From: a virus
DNA: 64,000 nucleotides
Virus record (IMG/VR): IMGVR_UViG_3300009151_000035
Span: 1 to 64,000 of that record
Strand: one strand, 5' to 3'
Shown here: positions 32,693-39,533 of the stretch, one piece after another
Position numbering within the stretch: position 1 is the stretch's first letter
Layout: every line of letters starts with the position of its first letter
The notes under the pieces: generated by a model
Database searches by the model: none
What the model saw: the letters and a program-made list of their open reading frames with translations, nothing else
Told to the model about the DNA's origin: nothing
Made by a program: the position numbers and the translations under genes

Positions 32693-34452
32693 TCCAAATT
32701 CGTAATCTCACTGTTAAAAACTTTATGAGTGTAGGCGCAGCCACACAGGCTATTGACTTTGACCGTAATGACCTTACACTGGTGCTGGGGGAGAACTTGG
32801 ACTTAGGCGGTGATGGATCAAGAAACGGCACAGGCAAGACCACAATTATCAATGCGCTGAGTTATGCCTTGTACGGTCAAGCATTATCAAACATACGCAA
32901 AGACAACCTAGTAAACAAGACCAATGCCAAACACATGTTGGTCAGCCTAGATTTTCACATCAACGGCACAGACTATAAAATTGAGCGAGGACGCAAGCCC
33001 AATGTGCTCCGGTTCTATGTGAACAACGAACACAAGGCCGCAGAAGATGAGGCACAAGGGGATTCGAGAGAGACACAAGACGCCATAGAGCGTATTATCG
33101 GCATGAGCCATGACATGTTCAAACATGTGCTGGCGCTGAATACCTACACAGAACCGTTCCTAAGTTTGAAAGCCAACGACCAACGCACTATCATTGAACA
33201 GTTGTTGGGCATTACTCTGTTGAGCGAACGTGCTGACCGTATCAAAGAACTCAACCGGCAGACCAAAGATGCCATCCAGTCTGAAGAGTTCAGAATTCGT
33301 GCCGTACAAGAAGCCAACAAGCGTATTGAAGAACAAATACAGAGTTTGGAAAAGCGCCGGACCATGTGGCTGAAAAAGCAACAGGAAGATTGTGCAGGGT
33401 TTGCGCGGGCCATTGGCGATCTCGAACACATTGATATTGATGCCGAGGTGCAAGCACATAGAGACTTGGAAGCATTTCATATCAAGAAGAAAACCATAGA
33501 CGAAGCCAACCGGTACATTCGTCAAATTGCCGCAGATGATGCTAAACAACAAAAACTGTTGGACAAACTCAAGACAGAGATTGCAGCCTTAGACGATCAC
33601 AAGTGTCACTCATGTGGCCAGGACTTGCATGACAACAAACAAGATGAACTCAAGCAGGCCAAAGAAGAACTTTTACGTGATACTGCATTGCAATTGCTGG
33701 CCAATAACACTCAAACTCAAGAACATCAAGACACACTGGTCAGTTTTGGAGAATTGGGGATTGCGCCTACTGTGTTTTATGACACGCTAGAAGATGCCCT
33801 GAACCATCGCAACACTCTCAGCACACTTCGGACCAGTTTGGACACACGACAAACAGAATCAGATCCTTACACAGAACAAATCGCAGACATGCAGGGACAG
33901 GCCCTGCAGGTTGTAAGTTATGATCACTTGAACGAACTCACTAGAGTGCAAGACCATCAAGACTTCTTGCTCAAACTACTGACCTCAAAAGATTCGTTTG
34001 TGCGCAAGAAAATCATTGACCAGAACTTGAGCTATCTCAATAGCCGGCTCACACACTACTTGGATCGTATTGGACTGCCACACACGGTGAAGTTCATGAA
34101 CGACTTGAGTGTGAGTATCGAAGAACTAGGCCGTGAGCTGGACTTTGACAATTTGAGTCGCGGTGAACGCAATCGACTGATCCTTAGCATGAGTTGGGCA
34201 TTTCGTGATGTATGGGAAAGTTTATACTCACCCATCAACTTGTTGTTTATTGACGAGATGATTGACAACGGCTTGGACACACAAGGTGTTGAGAATGCAT
34301 TAGGTTTGTTGAAGAAGATGAGTCGTGAACGCCACAAGTCAATCTGGTTGGTCAGTCACAGAGATGAACTCACAAGTAGGGTAGAAAACATTCTCAAGGT
34401 CATCAAAGAAAACGGCTTTACCAGCTACAACACGGATGTAGAAATTGCGTAA
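32689..34452 (+). CDS. 46: gp46, Rad50/SbcC-like ATPase subunit, 587 aa
   Basis: Walker A is GSRNGTGKT at residues 43-51. A coiled-coil arm follows, interrupted by the zinc hook CHSC at 306-309. The ABC signature is NLSRGERNRL near 489-498, and Walker B is LLFIDEMID near 518-526. This is the full SMC/Rad50 layout and the length is near the 560 of T4 gp46. With gp47 it forms the end-processing complex of phage recombination. Its ATG overlaps the stop of the upstream inserted gene as ATGA. The next gene starts inside its last codons at a TTG, so translation of the radical SAM gene is probably coupled to it. Confidence 0.95.
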   Translation: MIQIRNLTVKNFMSVGAATQAIDFDRNDLTLVLGENLDLGGDGSRNGTGKTTIINALSYALYGQALSNIRKDNLVNKTNAKHMLVSLDFHINGTDYKIERGRKPNVLRFYVNNEHKAAEDEAQGDSRETQDAIERIIGMSHDMFKHVLALNTYTEPFLSLKANDQRTIIEQLLGITLLSERADRIKELNRQTKDAIQSEEFRIRAVQEANKRIEEQIQSLEKRRTMWLKKQQEDCAGFARAIGDLEHIDIDAEVQAHRDLEAFHIKKKTIDEANRYIRQIAADDAKQQKLLDKLKTEIAALDDHKCHSCGQDLHDNKQDELKQAKEELLRDTALQLLANNTQTQEHQDTLVSFGELGIAPTVFYDTLEDALNHRNTLSTLRTSLDTRQTESDPYTEQIADMQGQALQVVSYDHLNELTRVQDHQDFLLKLLTSKDSFVRKKIIDQNLSYLNSRLTHYLDRIGLPHTVKFMNDLSVSIEELGRELDFDNLSRGERNRLILSMSWAFRDVWESLYSPINLLFIDEMIDNGLDTQGVENALGLLKKMSRERHKSIWLVSHRDELTSRVENILKVIKENGFTSYNTDVEIA

Positions 34453-35296
34453 GATCAAAGTATTACACCTTGAACCTACTGATGTGTGTCAGGCCGCATG
34501 CCCGGCATGTGCTAGAGAAACTGACCCAAAGTTCCGCAAGGATCAAAAACATAACTTGACCATTGGGCACATACAACGACATTTCAGTGATCGCAGGATC
34601 AAAAGTCTAGACAAAGTGTTCATGTGCGGCAACTATGGCGATCCAGCAGCAGGTGCTTACACTGGCGACATTTATAAATGGGTTAGGCAGCTGAACCCTA
34701 CCGTCACACTTGGTATGAATACCAACGGTGCTATACAAAACACTTTCTGGTGGCATGAAATTGGACGCTTGTTTAATCAGCCCCGGGACTATGTGGTGTT
34801 CAGTATTGATGGCTTGGAAGATACTAACAGTGTGTATAGAAAAGGTGTAAACTGGATCAAACTCATGCAGAATGCACAGGCATTTATCGAAGCAGGTGGT
34901 TCGGCACACTGGGATATGTTGATCTATCAACACAACGAACATCAAGTTGATAAGTGCGAGCAGCTGGCTCGAAACATGGGATTCCGTTGGTTCCGTGCCA
35001 AAGTCAGCAAACGACCACTCATTGGCAGACTGGAGTGGCCACGCAACTATCAGGCACAATCTTTTGACGGTGCAATCAAGTGTCATGCTCAACAAGAAAA
35101 AAGTGCTTATATAGATGCTAGAGGTAATCTCAGTCCTTGTTGCTGGATAGGTGCCACACAAACAGATTTTGTTCGCAGTGACTCAGTTGTGGACTTTTAC
35201 AAAAAGAAACATGGCATTTGTGTCGAAACATGCTCAACAGATCAATCACAAACAGCATTTTCAAATCAATGGCGTAAAGAGATAGAGTTATGTTAG
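34445..35296 (+). CDS. Radical SAM protein with SPASM-like tail, 283 aa
   Basis: A radical SAM cluster motif CxxxCxxC is formed by C15, C19 and C22 (VCQAACPAC). Further family signs are the Gly-rich GNYGDP segment after the second strand, GMNTNG and FSIDGLEDTN. The end holds several cysteines in a SPASM-like arrangement around YIDARGNLSPCCW, which usually carries additional iron-sulfur clusters in peptide- or protein-modifying members. The start is a TTG overlapping the end of gp46 by 8 bases; no ATG fits before the cluster motif. Its product overlaps the next gene, a paralogue, by 7 bases. The substrate cannot be inferred; no precursor peptide gene is evident nearby. Confidence 0.85.
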   Translation: MRKIKVLHLEPTDVCQAACPACARETDPKFRKDQKHNLTIGHIQRHFSDRRIKSLDKVFMCGNYGDPAAGAYTGDIYKWVRQLNPTVTLGMNTNGAIQNTFWWHEIGRLFNQPRDYVVFSIDGLEDTNSVYRKGVNWIKLMQNAQAFIEAGGSAHWDMLIYQHNEHQVDKCEQLARNMGFRWFRAKVSKRPLIGRLEWPRNYQAQSFDGAIKCHAQQEKSAYIDARGNLSPCCWIGATQTDFVRSDSVVDFYKKKHGICVETCSTDQSQTAFSNQWRKEIELC

Positions 35297-36300
35297 CAAC
35301 TTGGCATTTTCACATTGAGATATCCAGCAAGTGTACCTTGCGATGTCCTCGGTGCGCCCGCCAAGAAGTGCCCGATAGTCTTGTTAACACTGAACTAGAT
35401 TTAAAATTTTTCAAACGCAACTTCACTCCAGAGTTTGTGCGAGCCAATGTAGAGAAGATTACATTCTGTGGCGACGACGGTGATCCAATCTATGCACATG
35501 ATTTGGTACATGTGATTAGCTATCTCAAAAGTATACGACCTGTGGAGATTGTGATTGTCACCAACGGCTCGCACAAGAAGTTGACCTGGTGGACTCAGTT
35601 GGGCACTTTGTTGGACCATAACGACAGTGTGCATTTCAGCATAGACGGTTATGACAATGCCAGCAACAATCAGTATCGCGTGAACAGTGATTACGACAGC
35701 ATTATTGATGGACTACAAACATTGCGCAGAATGAGTGCCTGCCAGATCGTGTGGGCCGCTATTGCATTCAAGTTCAACGAACATCATATTGATACAATGA
35801 AAAAACATGCTCAACAACTTGGTGTAGATAGATTTCAGTTGACCAAGAGCACAAAATTTGGTAGTGTGTATCCATCTTACGGTGTAAACGATCCACTTGA
35901 ACCCAGCGTAAAATTTGTAAGCAGTAGCCACAGATTTGAACGCGAAGTTACACCTTTTTCAGAAACAGGCGAATGGACCGCAATTCCTCTTACAAATTTA
36001 AAACTATTCAATCAAACCAAAAGTCGCAACGGCGTAATTCCGTTATGCGAGATAGGCAACAAAGGATTGTACATTGATGCTCGTGGCAGGTTATTTCCCT
36101 GCTGTTGGGTGGCCAATAGATACAATCACAACTCAGACTGGCAACAACTAGCAAACACATTTGATCTAAACATAAAAACACTAACAAACGTATTGGCAGA
36201 TAACTTTTGGATTGAACAGTTCCAAACTTTTAAGTGGCAAGAATGTCAAACCAAATGCTCTAGTGCATTGGTTGACAAAAAATACGCTACTTCTTGGTAA
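35290..36300 (+). CDS. Second radical SAM protein with SPASM-like tail, 336 aa
   Basis: The layout mirrors that of the upstream gene: CxxxCxxC at C15, C19 and C22 (KCTLRCPRC), a Gly/Asp segment FCGDDGDP, IVTNGSHKK, FSIDGYDNAS, and a C-terminal YIDARGRLFPCCWVA with more cysteines (CQTKCSS) towards the end. The shared YIDARG-x-L-x-PCCW core shows that the two are paralogues, probably from an old tandem duplication, now much diverged. The ATG lies 7 bases before the end of the upstream gene. Function is presumably an oxidative or methylthio-type modification of a protein or small molecule; nothing more can be said. A 34-base gap separates it from the GIY-YIG gene. Confidence 0.85.
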   Translation: MLATWHFHIEISSKCTLRCPRCARQEVPDSLVNTELDLKFFKRNFTPEFVRANVEKITFCGDDGDPIYAHDLVHVISYLKSIRPVEIVIVTNGSHKKLTWWTQLGTLLDHNDSVHFSIDGYDNASNNQYRVNSDYDSIIDGLQTLRRMSACQIVWAAIAFKFNEHHIDTMKKHAQQLGVDRFQLTKSTKFGSVYPSYGVNDPLEPSVKFVSSSHRFEREVTPFSETGEWTAIPLTNLKLFNQTKSRNGVIPLCEIGNKGLYIDARGRLFPCCWVANRYNHNSDWQQLANTFDLNIKTLTNVLADNFWIEQFQTFKWQECQTKCSSALVDKKYATSW

Positions 36301-36334
36301 AAGGACTAACTATAGCACATAATCAAAATCACAC

Positions 36335-36763
36335 ATGACATGGCTTTATCAAGATACCCCAATTGAGACACTGCCCGAAGAATGTGTAGGTTTTGTTTAT
36401 CTAATCACAAATAATCTATCTGGACGCAAGTACATAGGCAAGAAACTCGCAAAATTTTCAAAAACAACATACAAAATAGTCAAACAAAAGAACGGCACAA
36501 AGAAGCGGAAGAAGATACGCTCAAAGATCGACTCAGATTGGAGAGAGTACTACGGGTCAAGCCCAGAATTAACCGCAGACGTAATCACCCTAGGCACCGA
36601 AAACTTTACCAGAGAAATACTTTACTATTGTAAATCAAAATCAGAATGTTCGTACATTGAAGCAAGAGAACAGTTCACAAGAAAAGTATTAGAATCAACA
36701 GATTATTATAACGGCCATATTCAAGTTCGTGTGCATGGCTCACACATCATAAACAAACTTTAA
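36335..36763 (+). CDS. GIY-YIG nuclease, 142 aa, possibly a free-standing homing endonuclease
   Basis: The GIY-YIG core is seen as VGFVYLITNNLSGRKYIGKK near residues 18-37, with a basic stretch (KKRKKIRSK) following and W-REYYGSS near 71-76. A glutamate-containing helix (CSYIEAREQFTRK) further on fits the expected metal-binding Glu. The size is close to the free-standing endonucleases of the Seg type in T4. No DNA-binding tail beyond the core is evident. The gene is followed at once by about 390 non-coding bases with several hairpins, an arrangement that recalls nuclease-linked mobile RNA elements but is not proof of one. The ribosome site is weak. Confidence 0.85.
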   Translation: MTWLYQDTPIETLPEECVGFVYLITNNLSGRKYIGKKLAKFSKTTYKIVKQKNGTKKRKKIRSKIDSDWREYYGSSPELTADVITLGTENFTREILYYCKSKSECSYIEAREQFTRKVLESTDYYNGHIQVRVHGSHIINKL

Positions 36764-37136
36764 TCACGACTCTGTGCTGAGTGTTTGACTCAGCCCCATT
36801 GAGGAACGGTGCGATACCCGGTCCAGACTTGGGCGTCAAAGGCAACTGTTAACTTAAGGCAGCAAATGGTTTGGGCTCTGTGAAAAAGCAACCCATGCTC
36901 GTAGGACTTGGATCTATTTCGGGTTACTAGGGTTCCGTTGATATGTGAAGCTAGAGTAGGGGGTACCGGTCAACCGCCTCCGTGTTGGAAACAACAATCT
37001 CTTTAGAATAGATGACTGGGCTACTCGGATGATGCTCTCTCATGTTCACCGTGCATACGGTGAATTATGACCAGTTAATCTGGATGATACTAAGTCAAGA
37101 AAACAGTTCGTTGTTGAGCGATAGCGAAAAACAACA
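36764..37136 (+). ncRNA. Non-coding, hairpin-rich stretch; candidate structured RNA of unknown class
   Basis: This is the longest gene-free stretch of the window, about 390 bases between convergent genes. It reads differently from the coding neighbours, with stop codons in all frames and several clean hairpins: GCTGAGT/ACTCAGC at 36776-36794; TGTTG-GAAA-CAACA with a GNRA loop at 36983-36996; TTCACCGT-GCAT-ACGGTGAA, 8 perfect pairs, at 37045-37064; GTTGTT/AACAAC at 37110-37135; then a terminator. Purine-rich conserved-looking single strands lie between them (for example TAGGGGGTACCGG). I looked for tRNA, tmRNA, RNase P and group I intron core signatures and saw none that fit. Strand is inferred from the GIY-YIG gene upstream and the terminator downstream. 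Confidence 0.5.
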
Positions 37137-37157
37137 GACTTGCGTAGCAAGTCTTTT
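37137..37157 (+). terminator. Rho-independent terminator between convergent genes
   Basis: GACTTGC (37137-37143) pairs with GCAAGTC (37147-37153) around a GTA loop, followed by TTTT. It would end transcripts of the plus-strand block, including the putative RNA. It overlaps the TAA stop of the minus-strand gene. In the minus direction the stem is followed by a mixed sequence and is less convincing. Confidence 0.65.
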
Positions 37158-37500
37158 AATCATCTAAGTTAGTATCTGGCCAATCTCTAAACAGTGCATG
37201 TTGAATTGTACCTGAAACAAACTGATTGAATGACTTGTGTTTGTCTTCCAGTTCGCCTTTGAGTGGTGCTACTCGACGGAATGCTGAGTCCATTTGCCCC
37301 ATGTCCCGGAACTCCATGAGTATCATCCATTCAGGCATGTCTGCGATTGAACGGAATCCCATCTTGCATCTAGTGATTCTGTATGACTCCATCTTGCCTT
37401 CTGAGATCAAATGATCAAAGAAACTTTTCATTCCATTCACCCAGTCAAGGTCAGTGATGTCGCCTTCTTTGTCTGCCCAAATTGTATATAAGTCTGCCAT
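37156..37500 (-). CDS. Unknown small soluble protein, 114 aa
   Basis: I do not recognise a characterised family. The sequence is well mixed and looks folded: MADLYTIWADKEGDITDLDW, then SYRITRCKMGFRSIADMPEW, MEFRDMGQMDSAFRRV and a helical tail. The pattern of beta strand, helix, beta strand is compatible with a small ferredoxin-like or dimeric alpha/beta fold, which is only an impression. No signal peptide or metal motif is present. It is the last gene of a minus-strand run that starts with gp26, two bases after the acetyltransferase-like gene. Confidence 0.75.
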   Translation of the reverse strand: MADLYTIWADKEGDITDLDWVNGMKSFFDHLISEGKMESYRITRCKMGFRSIADMPEWMILMEFRDMGQMDSAFRRVAPLKGELEDKHKSFNQFVSGTIQHALFRDWPDTNLDD

Positions 37501-37502
37501 GT

Positions 37503-37937
37503 TTACTCCAGTGGTCCTAGTATTTCAAATCCCGCCATGCTAGATTTGTATAAGTGTGCTTGCTCAAGGTACAGGTATTGGAATCCTCGTTCCTTGTAGA
37601 TAGCACACTCTGCTTTCATTGTTTCAATGCCCAAGCGTAGCTTTGGATTGTTGTAGTTCCATGCAAACTGATCGCATAGTGCATTGTGGTTATCGTAGCG
37701 TTTGATTAAACTAAACGCCACTAATTTATCTCGGTCGTAGTAACCAATAACATCAGTCATTGAATCTGTGTAACGACTGTCAAATATAGGCATTACACTT
37801 GCAAAATGTTTGTATTTGCAGTAGTCCCTGTAGATTGTGTTTAGTTGCTTGATATCAGGTTCAAACAAGTACTCCCACTTCACAGTTGGCGTATAGTTTG
37901 TTTTTGCTAGATCAATTCTGGCAAACTGATAGCTCAT
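37503..37937 (-). CDS. GNAT-type acetyltransferase-like protein, 144 aa
   Basis: The sequence suggests a GNAT fold: a strand-turn-strand with VIGYYDRDKLVAFSLIKRYD, then QFAWNYNNPKLRLGIETMKA and a final YKERGFQYLYLEQAH strand. GNAT enzymes transfer an acyl group from acyl-CoA to amines. The usual acetyl-CoA loop (Q/R-x-x-G-x-G/A) is not clear; in its place stands NNPKLRLG, so catalytic activity is uncertain. Its ATG overlaps the TGA of the upstream 166-aa gene as ATGA. The two were probably translated together, and may work on the same target. Confidence 0.6.
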   Translation of the reverse strand: MSYQFARIDLAKTNYTPTVKWEYLFEPDIKQLNTIYRDYCKYKHFASVMPIFDSRYTDSMTDVIGYYDRDKLVAFSLIKRYDNHNALCDQFAWNYNNPKLRLGIETMKAECAIYKERGFQYLYLEQAHLYKSSMAGFEILGPLE

Positions 37938-38434
37938 CTCGGATCCTGTCGATGTTCAAATAAACCAACAAGATATTCTTCTGGCCAGTTGTGATAGAAT
38001 CCCTTGTCAGCCATCAGTTTGGCTTTGGCATCAAGGTCGCTTAGGCTTTGCACTAGAGCCAGTGCATATGTGCCTTGGTTCATGCAAACACCGTTCACCA
38101 TTTCCACATCTGAGGGATGATCCTCTAGTGCAAGGAGATTGTTGCACAACAAATGTTCTTTGTTGGCATTTTTCAAACTGTCACTGAACAACTCATATGG
38201 CCATTCTACTGGATCGTATGCATAGATTACAACTTCCCAGCTGCCCATGCCCCACCGAGCTTGATTTTGCAAATCAAAGTAAGGATCAACTCCCACTCGA
38301 ACGTCATAGCTTTTTTTCATTCGTGCTGAGCGTGCATATGGACAGGGTGCCCAACCACCCAGAGCAGGATGCGGAACTTCCACAAAGTTCACGATCCACT
38401 GTTCTATATCTTGAGTGACTGTATCTAAGTCCAT
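37934..38434 (-). CDS. Unknown protein with a PCPYAR motif, 166 aa
   Basis: I do not recognise a named family. Near residue 30 it reads GGWAPCPYARSARMKKSYD, a Cys-Pro-Tyr-Ala-Arg motif followed by a basic helix. Further on, WEVVIYAYDPVEWPYEL and QGTYALALVQSLSDLDAKA suggest an alpha/beta fold. No membrane segment. The start shares one base with the stop of the small gene upstream (TAATG) and its end overlaps the acetyltransferase-like gene. The chain of overlaps from gp26 through to the 144-aa gene means that these proteins are made together with a baseplate component, but the sequence gives no hint of a structural role. Confidence 0.75.
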   Translation of the reverse strand: MDLDTVTQDIEQWIVNFVEVPHPALGGWAPCPYARSARMKKSYDVRVGVDPYFDLQNQARWGMGSWEVVIYAYDPVEWPYELFSDSLKNANKEHLLCNNLLALEDHPSDVEMVNGVCMNQGTYALALVQSLSDLDAKAKLMADKGFYHNWPEEYLVGLFEHRQDPR

Positions 38435-38652
38435 TAGAAGAAAGGCAATCCAGATTTTTTAGTTGTTTCCATGTTGTCTTTGGCCAGTTCTGAAATCATT
38501 GATCTTTCACTACTGCTGAGCAACAACACTTGATCGTAGGTTATACCGCCACGCATGTACCAAGCCAATTTGAAGCTTTCTTCGCGAATTGACTTGGCCT
38601 CCTGCTCCATACTTTCGGTTATGTCAGTTATTTGCTCGGAGGTAGCGGTCAG
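38434..38652 (-). CDS. Small protein downstream of gp26, up to 72 aa, start unclear
   Basis: The frame between gp26 and the 166-aa gene encodes a convincing small protein: SFKLAWYMRGGITYDQVL, then SSERSMISELAKDN and METTKKSGLPFF before a TAA that shares a base with the next ATG. I recognise this type, LAWYMRGG followed by ETTKK-x-G-PF, from small genes next to gp26 in T4-like phages; it may stand where T4 has gp51 but is far shorter. The first ATG (38608-38610) would give 58 residues and has no visible ribosome site. A CTG (38650-38652) overlaps the gp26 TGA as CTGA and would give 72 residues; I show that version. An in-frame ATT lies still further upstream. Confidence 0.6.
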   Translation of the reverse strand: MTATSEQITDITESMEQEAKSIREESFKLAWYMRGGITYDQVLLLSSSERSMISELAKDNMETTKKSGLPFF

Positions 38653-39491
38653 GAGGCGTTGTCGAAAAAAGTCGCTGTATCCAATGTGAACTGCTGTTGA
38701 TATTCATGCTGGCACTCGGGACACTGCATGTCAATAGGTTTGAAATCATCATTCATGCGTAGTTTGATAGCATGATCTCTTATTTGCACATATAGATTTC
38801 TATCACAATTCAATAGAAATTCATGAATATGCCCCGGCTCAGTGACCAAGGCTTGCGGAGTCCGTATGCCTTTGATGCTGTTTTTGATTGCTTTTACTGT
38901 GATCTCTGTTATGGCCAGGATGGCTTGATTCATGCGTTTGGATTTTTCTTCGTCAGACATGTCAGCAGTGGGTAATTGGTTTAGCACTCGCTGTTGTTCA
39001 AACTGCAATAAATTCACATCTGTTTGACTTTGATAATTCATTGGATTAAAGAAAATTTCAAGATCACCGTGACGCACAGTTTCGGCATAGTCTGACATGC
39101 CCAACTGAGCCATAACAGCTTGTAAATCAATATCAAATTCATGTGTTTCGTTACAGGCCGGACAATCGGACGTCAACGGCATGGCTTTGCCAAAACTAGC
39201 AATACGTATGGCAGTGAGTATGGCATTTAAATCGCAGTTGGGCATGTGCCAGGCATTTTTAATGTTTGGCATACAACTTTGTACCACAGTCACAACTGCG
39301 GCTCCATTGAATAGCGCATCTGGAGTGCGATAAGATATTTCGTCCATGGCAGTCATGGGCAACACTGGCAGTTCACGATTGACTGGAATATCTATGCTGC
39401 CTTCTGGCCAAAACTGGCCATCGCTGGGCAGTCGAATGTAGATAGCAGGTTGTCGGAAGAAAGCCTTTAGTGGGTTCGCATTTTGGGTCAT
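38649..39491 (-). CDS. 26: Baseplate hub protein gp26, 280 aa
   Basis: The sequence fits the gp26 class of T4-like phages, visible in LPVLPMTAMDEISYRTPDAL, FNGAAVVTVVQSCMPNIKNA and a central SDCPACNETHEFDIDLQAVM. gp26 acts in assembly of the baseplate hub. Two Cys pairs, CPAC near residue 108 and CPEC near 262, could bind zinc; this is common in the longer gp26 forms and absent from a minimal one. The length exceeds the 208 of T4 gp26. The gene diverges from the tape measure gene across a 42-base gap that holds late-type promoter boxes on both strands (TATAAATA on plus, TATAAGTA on minus). Confidence 0.85.
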   Translation of the reverse strand: MTQNANPLKAFFRQPAIYIRLPSDGQFWPEGSIDIPVNRELPVLPMTAMDEISYRTPDALFNGAAVVTVVQSCMPNIKNAWHMPNCDLNAILTAIRIASFGKAMPLTSDCPACNETHEFDIDLQAVMAQLGMSDYAETVRHGDLEIFFNPMNYQSQTDVNLLQFEQQRVLNQLPTADMSDEEKSKRMNQAILAITEITVKAIKNSIKGIRTPQALVTEPGHIHEFLLNCDRNLYVQIRDHAIKLRMNDDFKPIDMQCPECQHEYQQQFTLDTATFFDNAS

Positions 39492-39500
39492 ATTTGTACC

Positions 39501-39508
39501 TATAAATA
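39501..39508 (+). promoter_or_regulatory. Late promoter TATAAATA of the tape measure/head block
   Basis: TATAAATA matches the T4 late box exactly and lies 26 bases before the ATG of the tape measure gene, with AGGTGA at 39522-39527 as ribosome site. On the other strand TATAAGTA, one base off the box, faces gp26 in the same short divergent gap. Confidence 0.75.
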
Positions 39509-39533
39509 TACTTCTACTTATAGGTGATTGACC

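Noticed and set aside
36764-37155. Group I intron, tmRNA, tRNA or RNase P RNA
   Set aside because: No group I core (P7/S-like ATAGTCC element), no T-loop GTTCRA with acceptor CCA, no RNase P consensus loops were seen; left as unclassified structured RNA candidate.
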